NCBI GenBank assembly: GCA_021234155.1
Contig: JAJEKV010000003.1
Span: forward strand, 27,449,166 to 27,513,165
DNA length: 64,000 bases
Source of the DNA: Isoetes taiwanensis
Taxonomy: Eukaryota; Streptophyta; Lycopodiopsida; Isoetales; Isoetaceae
Reading direction: 5' to 3'
Shown here one piece after another: positions 12,001-23,430 of the stretch (positions within the stretch are counted from its first letter, which is position 1; each line of letters starts with the position of its first letter). The position numbers and the translations under genes are program-made. The notes beneath the pieces were generated by a model. The model saw nothing but the letters and a program-made list of their open reading frames with translations, searched no databases and was not told the DNA's origin.

Positions 12001-13975
12001 AGTCGAGGAAACAATATCGGATATAGAGTCATCCTTTAGCTGCCAAGACAAAGAGTTCAAGATGAAAGATCTTTTTCAACGGCGCCACCTTCAGGCTTTT
12101 GAAAAGCGGCATGGAAGATTTCAAGTGACCAACTACACCATCAAAGACCAGCAAGGAGAGGCTTCTAAACGAACAAAGTCAACCTCTACATCAAGAGGAG
12201 CCGCCGTCAAGGAGACCGAGGTATCGAGCGAATCGGAAGAACGTACCTTGCTACTTCAAGCAGGCAACCAGTGGATGAGCTTCTAGCAAGCTCAGGAATC
12301 TAAGACCATGGGGCTTAGTAGGTTAAAAGTACGGACGGCAACATCCATATTGGGATTAGAAGGCATTGCCAGATATTCTCGCTGAAAGGATTGCCCCAAT
12401 ATTGAGCTAAGCGTCAAGGATTGGGAAGGAAATGCATAGGAGTGACTAAAATTATACACGATCGTTAACAGACATCCAACGTATTGAAATCACTTGGTGA
12501 GATTGATCACCTCGCTAAGAAGGAATCATTACTAGGATAATTGTTGACCATGTATAAATCTAGTACCTCCAAAGAATAATCCAACCGAAAGAAAAAAAGT
12601 AATCTAACAAGTCCGGCCAACTTGTTACGATGACATCAATTCGATTGGTAGGAATATTCCAAGAGTTTAAATAACTAAGAAAGGGGGAATCTCTAGAATA
12701 TAAAAGAATAATACATGTAAGGTACATCTAAAATAAGAATTATAGTAATCAAGTAGTCTTTTGAGACAAAAGGAATCGTCGTGATGACAAAACCTTGTGA
12801 TTTAGAATCGTTCTAACTAAGTAGGTAACCCATAGCTATATTGAAATAAATGATAACATAATATGTATATCCATCTTAGATGGTTATATATGTCAGCTAA
12901 GGCTAGTAAATTAATGCGCTAAATAAGAAGCGTATAACCTCTTAAGGGGAGAGAATAAATATGACGTTGTGTACAACGCCATTGAAGGGGTGAGGACCAT
13001 TTTCTTTTTGAAGAAAGTGGGAGGGCTCAATCTCGAGATTGAGCGTACTTGCATCGAATTGACCAAGTCAGAATAGAGTTCACTCCCGCAATGGCCGAGG
13101 CGAATAGAGCGTAAAATAGATAGATACCTTAGGCTCAGGAGGCCTTCAACGTGCGAGACTGACGTAGCAGCTAACTACACCAATGAAGTGGAGCAAAACT
13201 ATGGGAGCAATGCAACGACCAAGTCATCTCCAAATTACTCAACGCCAGCTCAATGGGTGGATCGCGTTCTAGCCTTAGGTAAGGTGTGCGCATGTATTAT
13301 AAGTTTTAATGTGTCTTATAGATAAGTTAAATATAGATCCTAATAACCGCATAGAAATTGTCATGACGTATATGTATCATACGGAAATAAGTTAAATAAC
13401 AACGATAATGTGAGTTAGCATGTTAATTCAATTCCTTCCAAGGATAGCTATATGACCTCGAGGTCCTTATAAATATAAATAGAAAATAGAATTCGGATAT
13501 ACTTAAGTGCATCTTAGGGATATACTTCCAAGGGTAATGCAAGACCCAAGGAAGAGAATAAGAAGCACATCTAGTTCTTGTGTATGATAACTAAAACCTT
13601 CTCTATGTAACAATAGGTCTAAAAATCAGGGTTATTGTTTAAATAATCGTGATCTAAAAGTAATTAAATATTGTAAAGCTTAGAGTAAATATAATTGTAC
13701 TATCGGAAGTAATGTATCCGATGCTATGATAACGTTAATTCATAAATATTACGTTAAGGTAATTATGTTAATCACATGCATTAAAGGGGCCCGCAAAAAA
13801 ATCGCTCGGGCATGTCGATTTGTGTTTAGATTAATTTCATGTGTAGTTAGTATAATCACGCATGCAACCTATGAGGTAAGGGTTGCATGCGTTGCTACCG
13901 ATGATGAGATTACTACGGTGATCTCTAGGGCGTGGTGTAATGTCAATGTAGGCATGACCAGCGTTCCCGCTGGAT
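9050..13975 (+). other. Non-coding or fully degenerate interior of the retrotransposon
   Basis: No gag or pol domain was recognised. Between about 9780 and 12300 the sequence is purine-rich with many short Arg/Lys/Glu/Gln-rich frames, possibly an eroded gag-like region. From 12300 to 13975 it is AT-rich with no frame of note. Confidence 0.5.
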
Positions 13976-14375
13976 GAGTGGAAGGTAGATTAGAAAGTCT
14001 ACCGTTCCCGGAAGTAGGCGACCCTCGAGAGAAAGGAGGTCATCAGGGGAATGCATTAATAGGAAAAGCACCTCTAGCCCCATATATGCTTTGATAGGAG
14101 GAATCGGCCTTCACGCCCATATACGGGGAAGGACCTATCCTCCATATTTGGGCAACTAGGGTGTAGGCATGAGCGGCATATAGGCATATAGGCGTCTGTC
14201 TCTCCACGGCCATAATGGAAGATTCACCCTCTTCCCTAGGGAGATTAGCCATGCATCCATGTAGATAGGTGGGGTGGTCACCATATAACCAAAATTTTAT
14301 TAATAATTAAAATGGTTCTAACGTAGTGACGACTGCTGGCCAATAGAGCTCCTGAGGGGCGAGGAGGTCGAAGAA

Positions 14376-14895
14376 TTTAAGACTTGCAACACAAATTTTG
14401 TTATAATGTGATGCAAGAGATGAAGAGTACCTTAGAAGTGTAAATTTTGTATGGAATTAATAAACTTTGATAAACTTAAATATTGTATTAAGTAAGGGCA
14501 ATAATTACCTTGCGTGGATTAAGTTATAAAGTCATAAGTTAATTGGATAATAAAATAGTACAGTAATGTCTTAAACATTACCTTAGAGTAATTCTAATAA
14601 TTAAGATAGTAAGTGTGTAATTATAGATATTGTAAAATTAATACGGGTTTTAGGTCAAGACTTGCAACACAAATTTTGTTGGAATGTGTGCGAGGAATGA
14701 AAAGAAGTACCTTAAATATCAAATTATATGTAAGTGGTAAATTGTGATAAACTAAATGTTGTGATACTTGAGAAACTAATAAGTACCTTGTTTTTAAGCT
14801 CACGTTTGACAAGTTATTTGATAATGTAATGCGTAATATTGATTTAAAAATATTACCTTAAAATTAATCTTAATAAATGTGTAAGTATTATAAAG
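14376..14895 (+). repeat. Degenerate tandem duplication near the 3' end of the interior
   Basis: Two similar units start at about 14376 and 14655, each opening with GACTTGCAACACAAATTTTG. They share later blocks such as ATTACCTT and AATAAATGTGTAAG. The copies have diverged through many small indels. Confidence 0.6.
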
Positions 14896-14980
14896 TAGTA
14901 TATCGTATGCATCGGGTTGATTGTAGGAAGAGCCAAGGTAGGAGACTCACGATCTTTGCGGACGACATCAATTCAAGGTA

Positions 14981-14989
14981 GAGGGAGAA
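14981..14989 (+). other. Polypurine tract
   Basis: GAGGGAGAA lies directly before the TG of the 3' LTR, at the expected place for plus-strand DNA priming. Confidence 0.85.
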
Positions 14990-16536
14990 TGTAGCGTTCG
15001 GCGTAACATCACCGGTACGAATGCATTATATTATCTTGACATGTCACTAGTACATGGGCTGGGCTGACATGTACGGCTGACGTAAAGAGGTAGTACCCAC
15101 AAGTGCGACCTTGTGAACCGATATATTGCACGTATTTAAGGCCACATGTGAGATATAATATCCTTTGCCATGTGTGATAGCCCATTGACCAAAAGGGCCC
15201 AGCCTAAGTGCGTGGGCATAAGGGGCATAAACCTAAAGGGGAAACCCTTTAGGTTTCCAGCCCCTATAGGTTGGATTGCAGCGGCTTTGAAGCCATTTAC
15301 TTTGAAGAGTAGCGGAGAATTGAATTCATAGGTTGCGGCTCAATCGGGACCCGGCCCGATCTCGAGATCAGCGGCATGGGCGGGTAGGAGCGGCGTAAGA
15401 AGCGGGTTAGTAGTTGATCTGATAGTTAAATCCGAGTTCTCGGGCCTCATTCCGCCCAAGTTAGTATTCATTCTTCTTAGCTATGGCGACCCTTTCACCG
15501 GCCTAAGAATGATAGGGGCATAACAAAGGAACCTAACCATGTAGATTAGGTAGATTAGAATAGATGTATTCTATTATTTCAGTTCTGTTGTGATGTTGTT
15601 TTGACATTCTATCGCCACTCTTGTGTATTGGGAAGGGGGTAGAGACCCGAGCCCAAGTAGTTGGATGATCCTAGTTTTAGCCCATTAATTCCCAATTAAT
15701 GCGCTTTGTGCATAAGAACCCTGGCCGTGGGTGGGAGGAGCTAGACCGGTGACAAGGGAGGGCTTGTCTAATCACGGTTGATCCATCCGTGGCGTAACGG
15801 CGGCCGGAACGCGGCAGTGAGCTAGGCCTAATACCACGCCTGCGTGAGGCGAGGGTATGGGCTCGACACTCGTGGGGTGATCGTCACCTTCCGGTGAGTT
15901 GAAGTCGAATCGAGCGGTGGCTCTCTAGCTCGCCTGTGATTGGCATGAACCTCACGGGGGGAGTGATCTCCTCCCGCCTCATCGGGGACTGGGGAGATGC
16001 AACCCGAGAGTAGTAGCCCCTCGGCTATTCACCCGGCAGCTACGGTCGGGCTCAATACTTTTCAAACCTATCCAAAAAAGTATGCCTGGGAGGGGCGGAT
16101 GGAGTGGACTACCCAACGACCATGTTCCTATGCCACCAAATCCATTTGCCATGAATTGCATGCACGTTGCTATCCGGAGACCCCAAGCCGCCGGTCTTTC
16201 CCCATGAGTCCGAGCACAGGTAGGATTTCCCCATGTTATGTTGATGTACTGATGTGTTGTTGCAGCTACTGTGATATGGTGGACCACCCTTCGAGGTGGG
16301 TATGTTATTGTTGATTGATGTCATGTGCTCATGTTTTGTTTACGCTTCCGCAGCTAGGTCGATCCCGAGGGAGACGGGATGAATGACACGTCCATTCTTC
16401 CCCGTCGGGTTCTTGGCCACCATCAAGGGCCCGATGTTAGGTGGACGGCCTCATGTCGAAAGCGGATCTTTGGTTTGAGGGATGATCTCCAGTTTGTATA
16501 CGATCGGGGCATCGTATATGAGCTGGGGCCGTCACA
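14990..16536 (+). repeat. 3' LTR
   Basis: Begins TGTAGCGTTCGGCG and ends GGGGCCGTCACA, collinear with the 5' LTR. It is 32 bp shorter, with many small indels and substitutions; a common class is CAG in the 5' copy against CGG in this one. Confidence 0.9.
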
Positions 16537-16541
16537 ACAGA
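16537..16541. repeat. Target-site duplication, right copy (ACAGA)
   Basis: Exact repeat of 6118-6122, directly after the 3' LTR. Confidence 0.9.
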
Positions 16542-19500
16542 GGTTTGCAGGTTCGCAAGTTTTTATCCCAAAACCCCTCTCCAATCGATCACCCCAACAA
16601 CTCATGCAATTTGAGACTTTCCACACATATTCGGGCGAGCTCAATGTGGAAATAAACTGCTAGTACAACATCTTTTTTCTTTTCTACTATCTCTAGCCCT
16701 CCACTTGGGATATTCTCTTCCTATTCCTTTCTACACCCTAATCTATGCCATTCGTCACACATATTACAAGCATATTCCAAATTCACCTAGGGGCAACCCA
16801 AAAACCAACACTTATATTAGGATCTTGAATTGAATAGTTTTGTCTCAGGCCATTGACGATGTTTAAGACATCGAGCAGAATGCTTGTTTATGATGTCAGA
16901 GTAATCGGGCATTCCGCTATACCTAATTTCTGAGCAAGGTGTAGAGTGCAGCCTGGAAATGAGACTCATTATGGGTTTTCTTGCCAAAGCTTACATAACT
17001 GTGCTAGAGGCTGACCTTTATCCAGTCTGGGACTAATCACAGCTCAAGAACAATGGTTTCCGACCCTTTTTGCTTGGTCTAGCTCGATCTTTTTATCGAA
17101 TTTCTTACTTTCTTCGCCAGCTGAGGGTTTTAATCTGGATGATTTTTGAATTAGATTGATCCACATAGGGAGCCATAAGCACGCCCGGTAAATTTTAGGG
17201 CCGGCAGAGTAATGAGCCTTTCAACAAGTCTGGCTATAGCCATTCACTATAACCTCCGGTTTGCATAATTCCAAGATCCGACTTAATCCAAAAGCAAAGG
17301 CGTAAGGAATACAAAAATCACAAGTGGAAAAAAGGTATGCTAAAATATACTATGCAACAATTTGCATCCTTTACAACGGGATAAATGCTAGCAGTTTATC
17401 TACAACAGCCAGGAACTAGGTAAGCTCACCACAATCAAGCTGCTAAGGATCGCGGCCTTGTTCTAATAATCGGATCTTGAATCGATAACAAAGTAATAAG
17501 AAAGATGCCCTCTTAAATTGATAACGGATGAGGAGTGAGCATACCCAAGAACAAAAAGCCTAAGAAGCTCGCATAACTTAGTTTGGTGCATTTGTATTTG
17601 CTGCCATAATTACGAGGGGAGTTATTAGAACTTTAAGTATATGAACCAAACTACCTATTATAGAACTAACTGAATCAAACTGCACATATGATCACCACAA
17701 TTGATCAAAAACCAAATTAGCACATATCTATCTATATTTAATGAAACAAAGATTCATTGAATTGTTTGCTCAAGCATGATATAGATTCTAAGGACCTGTT
17801 CTGCCATGTCTTTCTCTGCTTGTTCTTTCTCTGCGCCTTGTGTTAAAAGGGGCAAGGCAACAGATATGAAAGCCAGGGGCCTGGAAGGCGACAGTTTCAA
17901 CATCGTCGGCGTCCATATTCACTTCAGAAGCCATGTCTGCAAGACAAAACCAGAGAGTACATTAAAATTTACTAAATTTAAGATCTGAACTTTCAATCCA
18001 ACACTAAGCTGAAGGTAACAAAGATGGAAATGCAGTTATGGCTCAAAACCGATCTGAAAAACAATGGCCAACTTACCTGCAATACATCTCCAGCTTGAGT
18101 GTCAAACAGAGGGGCCTTGTCGATAATGAAGAGCTGCTCTTTCTCAGTAGCCCACAGCATCTCTTTGTTGCTCTGTGTGGATGCGTTTATAGAGTAAGCT
18201 CATGGCAGTCCATGCTTCTAGAGCGGCTTAAAGAGGATGCTAAGGGCTCAGATTGAAGCCTAGGGCATGCCGCATCCATCAAAACCTATGATAATCCCAT
18301 CGCCGTTAGAAAATTTGTGCAAAAGCTCCATGAAGCACGACCAAATCCTAAGATTTTACAACTTCCAAAACAAAATGTGTCTATTGTGGGTTTAAGACTC
18401 AAGCATGTACTATGTATGCTGCTTAAATACATGGCACAAATATTTATTCTAAAGGATATCACTCTGCACACGGACAGACACAATAATATTCCAAGCAGTC
18501 TCTTTTTGCAGCTGGGAAGCATAGCCAATACCAACTGCGTATTTAATCACATATGCACATTGTTAACCACTTCACCGGGTTACAAAGATAACTGCATTTT
18601 TTTCTCCAATCCACAAAATGTACTAAATAAAATATATTAAAGACTTACATTTTGATGACTCCAATTTGGGGTTTCCTTCAGATTAAGATAATAACCAAAC
18701 AAGCTCCTCCAGATTGCATATTTAGCCATGGCGGGGAACCATCAAGATAACAATGAAGCCAGCCACGCCATCAAAAGGTTAGCCAAGGTTAATTGTCGAA
18801 GACCATGATCCACATTATAGACAAAGAAGCACACAACATAGGAAGGCGAAGGAACCCAAACCCAAGACCGGCATAGCTTAGATTCGATGCGAAAGGGAAG
18901 AAAGGCCGCAAGTGGGTTCCTTGAGAGATTGAAACATAAAACATAGAAAAGGTGCAAAGGAATTCAATGAAGAAAGGGAAGGAAGCCCGGTGATCGCCCA
19001 AATGGCCTTTGTAAATGAACTGAGCGATTAGAAAGACTCGTTGGATTACCAATTAAGCCAAGACCGCACTGTGTTCGCGTTGATAGGAAGCCTTTGGTTG
19101 AGTTTTGAGACCTTCGTTCGAATCAAGCTAGGCAAAGAAATTTGACCTTGGGACCCAAGGGCCGTTTTGGTCGAGAAGGGTTTTGGTAGTGGCAATGGCC
19201 GCAGATTCGGCCGATGTCTGCACAGGGTTCCGTAACTTCCGTCCATGCCTCTACTCATAAGATGTGACCATGACACAATTTCGTACAATCAAACCACTCA
19301 ACCAATACAATAACGCTCACCATTTTTCCATCGTTCTATCTTTCAGATCAAGTCCGGTGCTCTACCCTTCACAAAATCTGAGGGCCGGATGATAAACCCT
19401 GCTCTGTCCGGAGCCTTCCCTGATTCCCATACCATGGAGTTCTCAGAAAAAAACTGCAATTCAAATGGTAACGTCATAATCAACAAATTACTTGCACTAA

Positions 19501-19661
19501 CTCCATCTCCAAGATCCCTAATGATACCAAGCAACGCCTAACAAACTCGAGAATGCCAGCGATCCCCCAGAGCCCCAGAGCAGGCCTCTCCGGTTAGCCA
19601 GCTTCAAGAGTGGCTGCCCAACAACGAAAACGACCTAGCATTTACATCCAATAAGGGGTTT
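16542..19661. other. No gene recognised; probable intron sequence
   Basis: No convincing coding motif on either strand. A short piece near 16775-16815 (CCTAGGGGCAACCCAAAAA) resembles the end of the dispersed repeat at 19662. Several 60-107 aa frames carry no family motif. Confidence 0.4.
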
Positions 19662-19760
19662 TAGCAGTCATAGGCATATTTCAAGCATATACTGGCATAT
19701 ACCTATAATATGCCACAAACCCACATAAACAAGGGTTTGCCCCCTTAGGGGCAACCCAAA
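19662..19760 (+). repeat. Dispersed GCATAT repeat, copy 1
   Basis: Shares with the copies at 22350 and 59131 a block of AGCATATACTGGCATATAC type followed by AATATGCC, then AAACCCACAT, and a terminal hairpin GGGTTTGCCCC / GGGGCAACCC followed by an A run. All three copies have the same orientation. The family is not recognised; it may be a short SINE- or MITE-like element. Confidence 0.75.
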
Positions 19761-20347
19761 AAAAAGCCATGATATGGAAGGAGAGAAAGGTGCTGTTGTT
19801 TGGCAATTTCTCATAAGAGTGAAAAATAAGAAGTACAAATAGAGCTTAAGATGCATTATGTATATCTAGAGACCAAAATAACAGAAGAGACACAAAAGAA
19901 GAAACATAGGGCAAGTTCACTACATCTAGGAGAGATTGATATATAAACACGTACATAATATGGGTCGTCTGAAGTTGGCAATGGCGTAAAGCGCAGAGAG
20001 TTCTGAGAAGAGGAGGGCGTGGGCGTGGCAATGCCGAGCCCGTGAGGCTGAAAAGGTCAAGAGGCCTAATTGTCCTCCTCTCGCAGTAAATGAATTTAAT
20101 GCTTGCAGCCCAAAGAGCATAAGTGAACATAAAAATCATCTACCAATTTTGAGGAAAAAAACAGCCTGCTTTACGTTTCACAAGGTTCCCTAAATCCATA
20201 GAAGTCGCCATAGACCTTGTGCTCTAGAATACTTTCAGCAACCAAAACAAGGAGCCGATCTTAAAAAAAATTGATTCTGATAACTTGACCCTAACAAAAT
20301 AGTCATTCCTACCTATTGTGCAAAGTCACGTGAATCAAGATCATTAC

Positions 20348-20690
20348 CGAATCACATTTGTCTTGTTGAATGCATTATCCCTTGAGAGCATCAAATATGA
20401 CGGGAGATCCAAACCTGTGTCAATTGGATCCAACCTCTTCATGGTCAAATAAAGCAATCATACGAACACCCGACTCTTCTTCCAAAGAGTCCAGACTTGT
20501 TGCATCAATCAAAGCCTGAATGGCATGTCAGTTAATTCACTTCAAGTTATCAGTTTTTATAACATAATATTCTAACATCACTTGAGAGAACAAAATGACA
20601 TGCATAGATTGTCAAGTCTTCCAGAGAATACAAACTCCCTAAGGGCACCCCCAACAACACTCGGCTACATGTCACAGAAACAGAATTGAT
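20348..20690 (-). pseudogene. DAP: Aspartyl aminopeptidase (M18), two internal exons, damaged
   Basis: Exon about 20690-20581 reads GALREFVFSGRLDNLCMSFC and SLK. Exon 20515-20348 reads ALIDATSLDSLEEESGVRM then IALFDHEEVGSN. The FSGRLDN and FDHEEVGS blocks contain metal-binding and catalytic residues of M18 peptidases. These exons lie just before the ones at 3915-4497 in the family order, so both sets probably belong to one locus interrupted by about 15.8 kb including the retrotransposon. Damage: a stop codon just before PSVVGG where the family has Gln, a stop right after EEVGSN, a frameshift in the SPVIF(D)ALS region, and a donor that has lost a G. Exons for the N-terminal half were not found. 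Confidence 0.75.
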
Positions 20691-20738
20691 TCAATGACGC
20701 TGACAAGGTAGTAAATGCACAAAAAAAAGGATACTTAC

Positions 20739-21053
20739 TCGCGACCTGGAAGGGACTGAACCAAAGCTTGCAATCCTGCATGGCAATAAAAAGAATTAAG
20801 AATTACTAAATCAGATCTCAACACAAAGCATATCTAAATATAAGATGGGCATCCAAGCAAGCCAGCATTCCAAGAAAATGCTTAGAGAGAGAAGCAAGAG
20901 TGAAGACAACAAGGAGCTACCAGCAGACTTCTGAAACGTCACGATCTTCTCGACAAACCCATGAGAGAAAAACACTTGATACTGCACATCCACGGTGATG
21001 GGATAGATTGTGTTGTGAATAGTGACTAAAGGAATATGATTAGGCTGCTGATC
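20739..21053 (-). pseudogene. Polypyrimidine-tract-binding protein RRM fragment, two exons
   Basis: PTB proteins bind CU-rich RNA through RRM domains and control splicing. Exon 21053-20921 reads LVTIHNTIYPITVDVQYQVF then FVEKIVTFQKSAG, a close match to a PTB RRM. It has a CAG acceptor and a GTAGCT donor. A second mini-exon at 20775-20739 continues as LQALVQS, with CAG acceptor and GTAAGT donor, after which homology stops. Start, other RRMs and stop are absent. The fragment sits directly upstream of unrelated M18 exons on the same strand. Confidence 0.75.
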
Positions 21054-21494
21054 CTGAAGAAGCCCCACAGAGAACGAGAAAAGAAAGGGGGCAGAAATTT
21101 AAGAAAAAAGTGCCTAGAAATAAGAGAGAGAAGATCCTAAAGACATGATCCAAAGCATCTTGAAATATTATCCTTTCCTAGATTATTCATGGAGCAAGTG
21201 CCAGTTTACAAAATCTTTGCCATGCAACCTTTAGAAATTTCTGGAAGATAATTTTCTTGTTCCTCAAAAACATGCAGTCTTTCTAAAGCAAATCGTATGA
21301 GAACATCTATTTCCAGGAAAAAACACTAATACACAATTGGTCCTTGCTTTTTATTTTTTGCTAGTTGAGGAACTGCAAAAATCTCAAGGGATATACGTAG
21401 ATAGAAGAAGAGATAGTACATACTTGGAGGCCATTGAACTAACCTAGACAAAAAGGGAATTACAGTAAGAAACAAGAGGGCGGGGGAGTAAGGG

Positions 21495-21671
21495 ATCACC
21501 AGGCCTGGCATTTCTTATTCTGACTTGAAGCTGCTGCAAAGGTCCAAACAAATGTTTGGCACCATGGTCCTGAACATAACGTCTATATGCATTGTTAAAA
21601 TCCCATGTTGAAACCTGAACTAGTACTGAAGGTACTATATACCGGTTGTCACCATCCTTCCCCTCCATACC
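21495..21671 (-). pseudogene. Exon-like fragment of unknown family
   Basis: Minus-strand frame beginning after a GATGGCAG acceptor: GDNRYIVPSVLVQVSTWDF, then RYVQDHGAKHLFGPLQQLQV, before a possible GTGATC donor. It looks protein-coding in composition, but I do not recognise the family. It lies between the PTB and oxygenase fragments on the same strand. Confidence 0.35.
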
Positions 21672-22023
21672 TGCCATCATCAATTCACACAGTCCATATC
21701 AATACCTCATTTTGCACTAGAACAGTGATGTCCTTGAACTGGGTATTAAGAAGAAAAGAAATTAGAAGACTCCTCAACATCCTAAGCATAAACATGCAGC
21801 ATTTTTGCTCTGGTAGAAAGACTTACACCAAACACCCAGCCTTCTGATTATCCCCAACACCCAGCCTGATATTTACGTTGAGCCAGCTAAGGTATACACC
21901 CATAGACCTGACTTTGGAGCATTAAAGCCACAACCATAAATTCGAGAGATCTTCTTAGCTAATGCAAAGTAATATTCAGGCTAAGAAGTAACTTTGATGA
22001 TCTTCCACATGTTGTAATCATAC

Positions 22024-22150
22024 CTGAATCAAGTCTCCAACATTTAAGCAAATGCACCAGGGCGTGGCTTCAGAGGGATCCATTCTCCATCCCATCTTCT
22101 AACTTGAAGACCCCCAACTTGGTCCTGTCCTAATACTGTTAGTGCACATC
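22024..22150 (-). pseudogene. 2-oxoglutarate/Fe(II) oxygenase fragment
   Basis: Minus strand reads DQVGGLQVRRWDGEWIPLKP then RPGAFA; a one-base shift then continues NVGDLIQ, followed by a GTA donor. This is the GLQV...W..V.P.PGA...NIGD block of the plant 2OG-Fe(II) dioxygenase superfamily, whose members oxidise hormones and specialised metabolites. The metal-binding HxD and the final H..R segment are not present, so only one exon remnant is left. The frameshift inside the block argues for a pseudogene. Confidence 0.7.
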
Positions 22151-22349
22151 CAAACATAGCGCAATACCTAGCTAGTGAATGCTTGAACGATTCGGCCTCT
22201 AACCTTCAAAAATAAAGCATACATTTAGCCGAGATGCTCTATATTTTTTCGGGCTAAACTGCCTGGTTCTTTGTACGCACAGAAGAACAGAAAACAGATT
22301 GTAGAATCCGGTTATCCAGTTTCGAAATAGTTGCCCAAGAACAGCCACG

Positions 22350-22481
22350 ACCGCCAGTTTACGCTCTATAGCAAGTTTGGAGCAGTCATTGGCATATTCC
22401 TAGCATATACTAGCATATACTCAGAATATGCCATAAACCCCACATGGACAAGGGCTTGCCCCCATAGGGGCAACCCAAAAA
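22350..22481 (+). repeat. Dispersed GCATAT repeat, copy 2
   Basis: Same structure as the copies at 19662 and 59131, with an additional upstream CCGCCAGTTT...AGTTTGGAGCAGTCA segment shared with copy 3. Confidence 0.8.
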
Positions 22482-22609
22482 TTTATCACGATGGGTTTAT
22501 TTTTTTTGAATCTCCTATTTTGATATAATATCAAATTTCAGAGTTTTAGCTTTCAATTGATACTAAGCATAAGTCGTTTCCACAAATTTTAAGCTGTATG
22601 TTCATTTTG

Positions 22610-22875
22610 ACACCAATAGACACTCAAATGCCCTTCTGGACCACCAATAACCCTCTATTGGACTACTAAATACTCATACTTGACCTTTATTGGACCACAA
22701 GTGCCCGTCAACAGACCATACATTTAGCTCAAATTTTAATAGTTCTTCAGGTGGGCTATTAAAGGACAAGGGTGGGCTAAAGGGCAAAAGTGAGCTATCA
22801 AAGGGTACAAAGTGGGCTATAAGGGGCAAAAAGTGGGCCATTGAAGGGGAGTGGGTAAAAGAAGGGGACCTTCCC
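22610..22875 (+). repeat. Two adjacent short degenerate tandem repeats
   Basis: From about 22610 a unit containing TATTGGACCAC / TTCTGGACCACC recurs. From 22752 about five units of 20-22 bases of the form GTGGGCTATAAGGGGCAAAA follow. Reading frames across them are a by-product of the repetition. Confidence 0.65.
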
Positions 22876-23350
22876 CTTAAGTAATGCTTGTATATTTTGA
22901 TGAATAACTTTTTTGAGGTGACTCTGCCAAATAAGGCAGCGCACACTGTAAGATATTCTGGTTGGTAATTTTTTGAGGCGGCTCCAGTAGACAAGGTGGC
23001 ACATGAGCAGTGGAGTGACGAGTGTGCCGCGGAGTCTGGTGACGTTGCTGAGATTTTTTTTTTGCCGCAATGTCTTTCGGGCAGGCATTACTAGATGTAA
23101 TGACTGCAAGATTGAAATTTCTATCCTCTACTTTGTTTCGAGGATCTTGCGCGTGGGCAGATCCTTTCTGTGTAGAGCTTTTGATAAGGTTTTAACATAA
23201 CTGTGTTATTAACAAAAGGATGGAATTAGATAGATAGTATTTTTATTAAAACAAAAAGATAAGGATAGAAACAAATGCGATGTTTATTGGCTATCTCGAA
23301 AATACAAGCCCGTATCTGCAAGAAAAAACCCCAAGATCTTAAGAATATAC

Positions 23351-23430
23351 TTTTTTTTTTTTTTTTTTAGCACGCCAGCCTAACCAAGCGTGCAACCCTC
23401 CTTGCAATTCTAGGCTATCCACGTAGCAAG
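23351..23430 (-). repeat. Dispersed repeat with poly(T) border, copy 1
   Basis: An 18-base T run is followed by TAGCACGCCAGCC and a block ending in TTCTAGGCTATCCACGT. A second copy lies at 28199-28270. On the minus strand this looks like a retrocopy ending in poly(A), possibly a SINE. No Pol III promoter boxes were confirmed. Confidence 0.5.

Larger units (their letters stand above)
6123..16536 (+). mobile_element. Complete LTR retrotransposon without recognisable pol (LARD-like)
   Basis: About 10.4 kb. It has direct LTRs of 1579 and 1547 bp, terminal TGTGAC/GTCACA inverted ends, a primer-binding site matching initiator tRNA-Met, a polypurine tract and an exact ACAGA target duplication. The 7.3-kb interior gives only short frames: no reverse transcriptase, protease, integrase or RNase H motif was found in any frame. 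The longest frame (10016-10759, 247 aa) is Arg/Pro/Ser/Gln-rich and looks compositional. This is the pattern of a large retrotransposon derivative mobilised in trans. Its strand is opposite to the aminopeptidase exons on both sides, consistent with insertion into an intron. LTRs differ at many positions, so the insertion is not recent unless the assembly is noisy. Confidence 0.9.
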
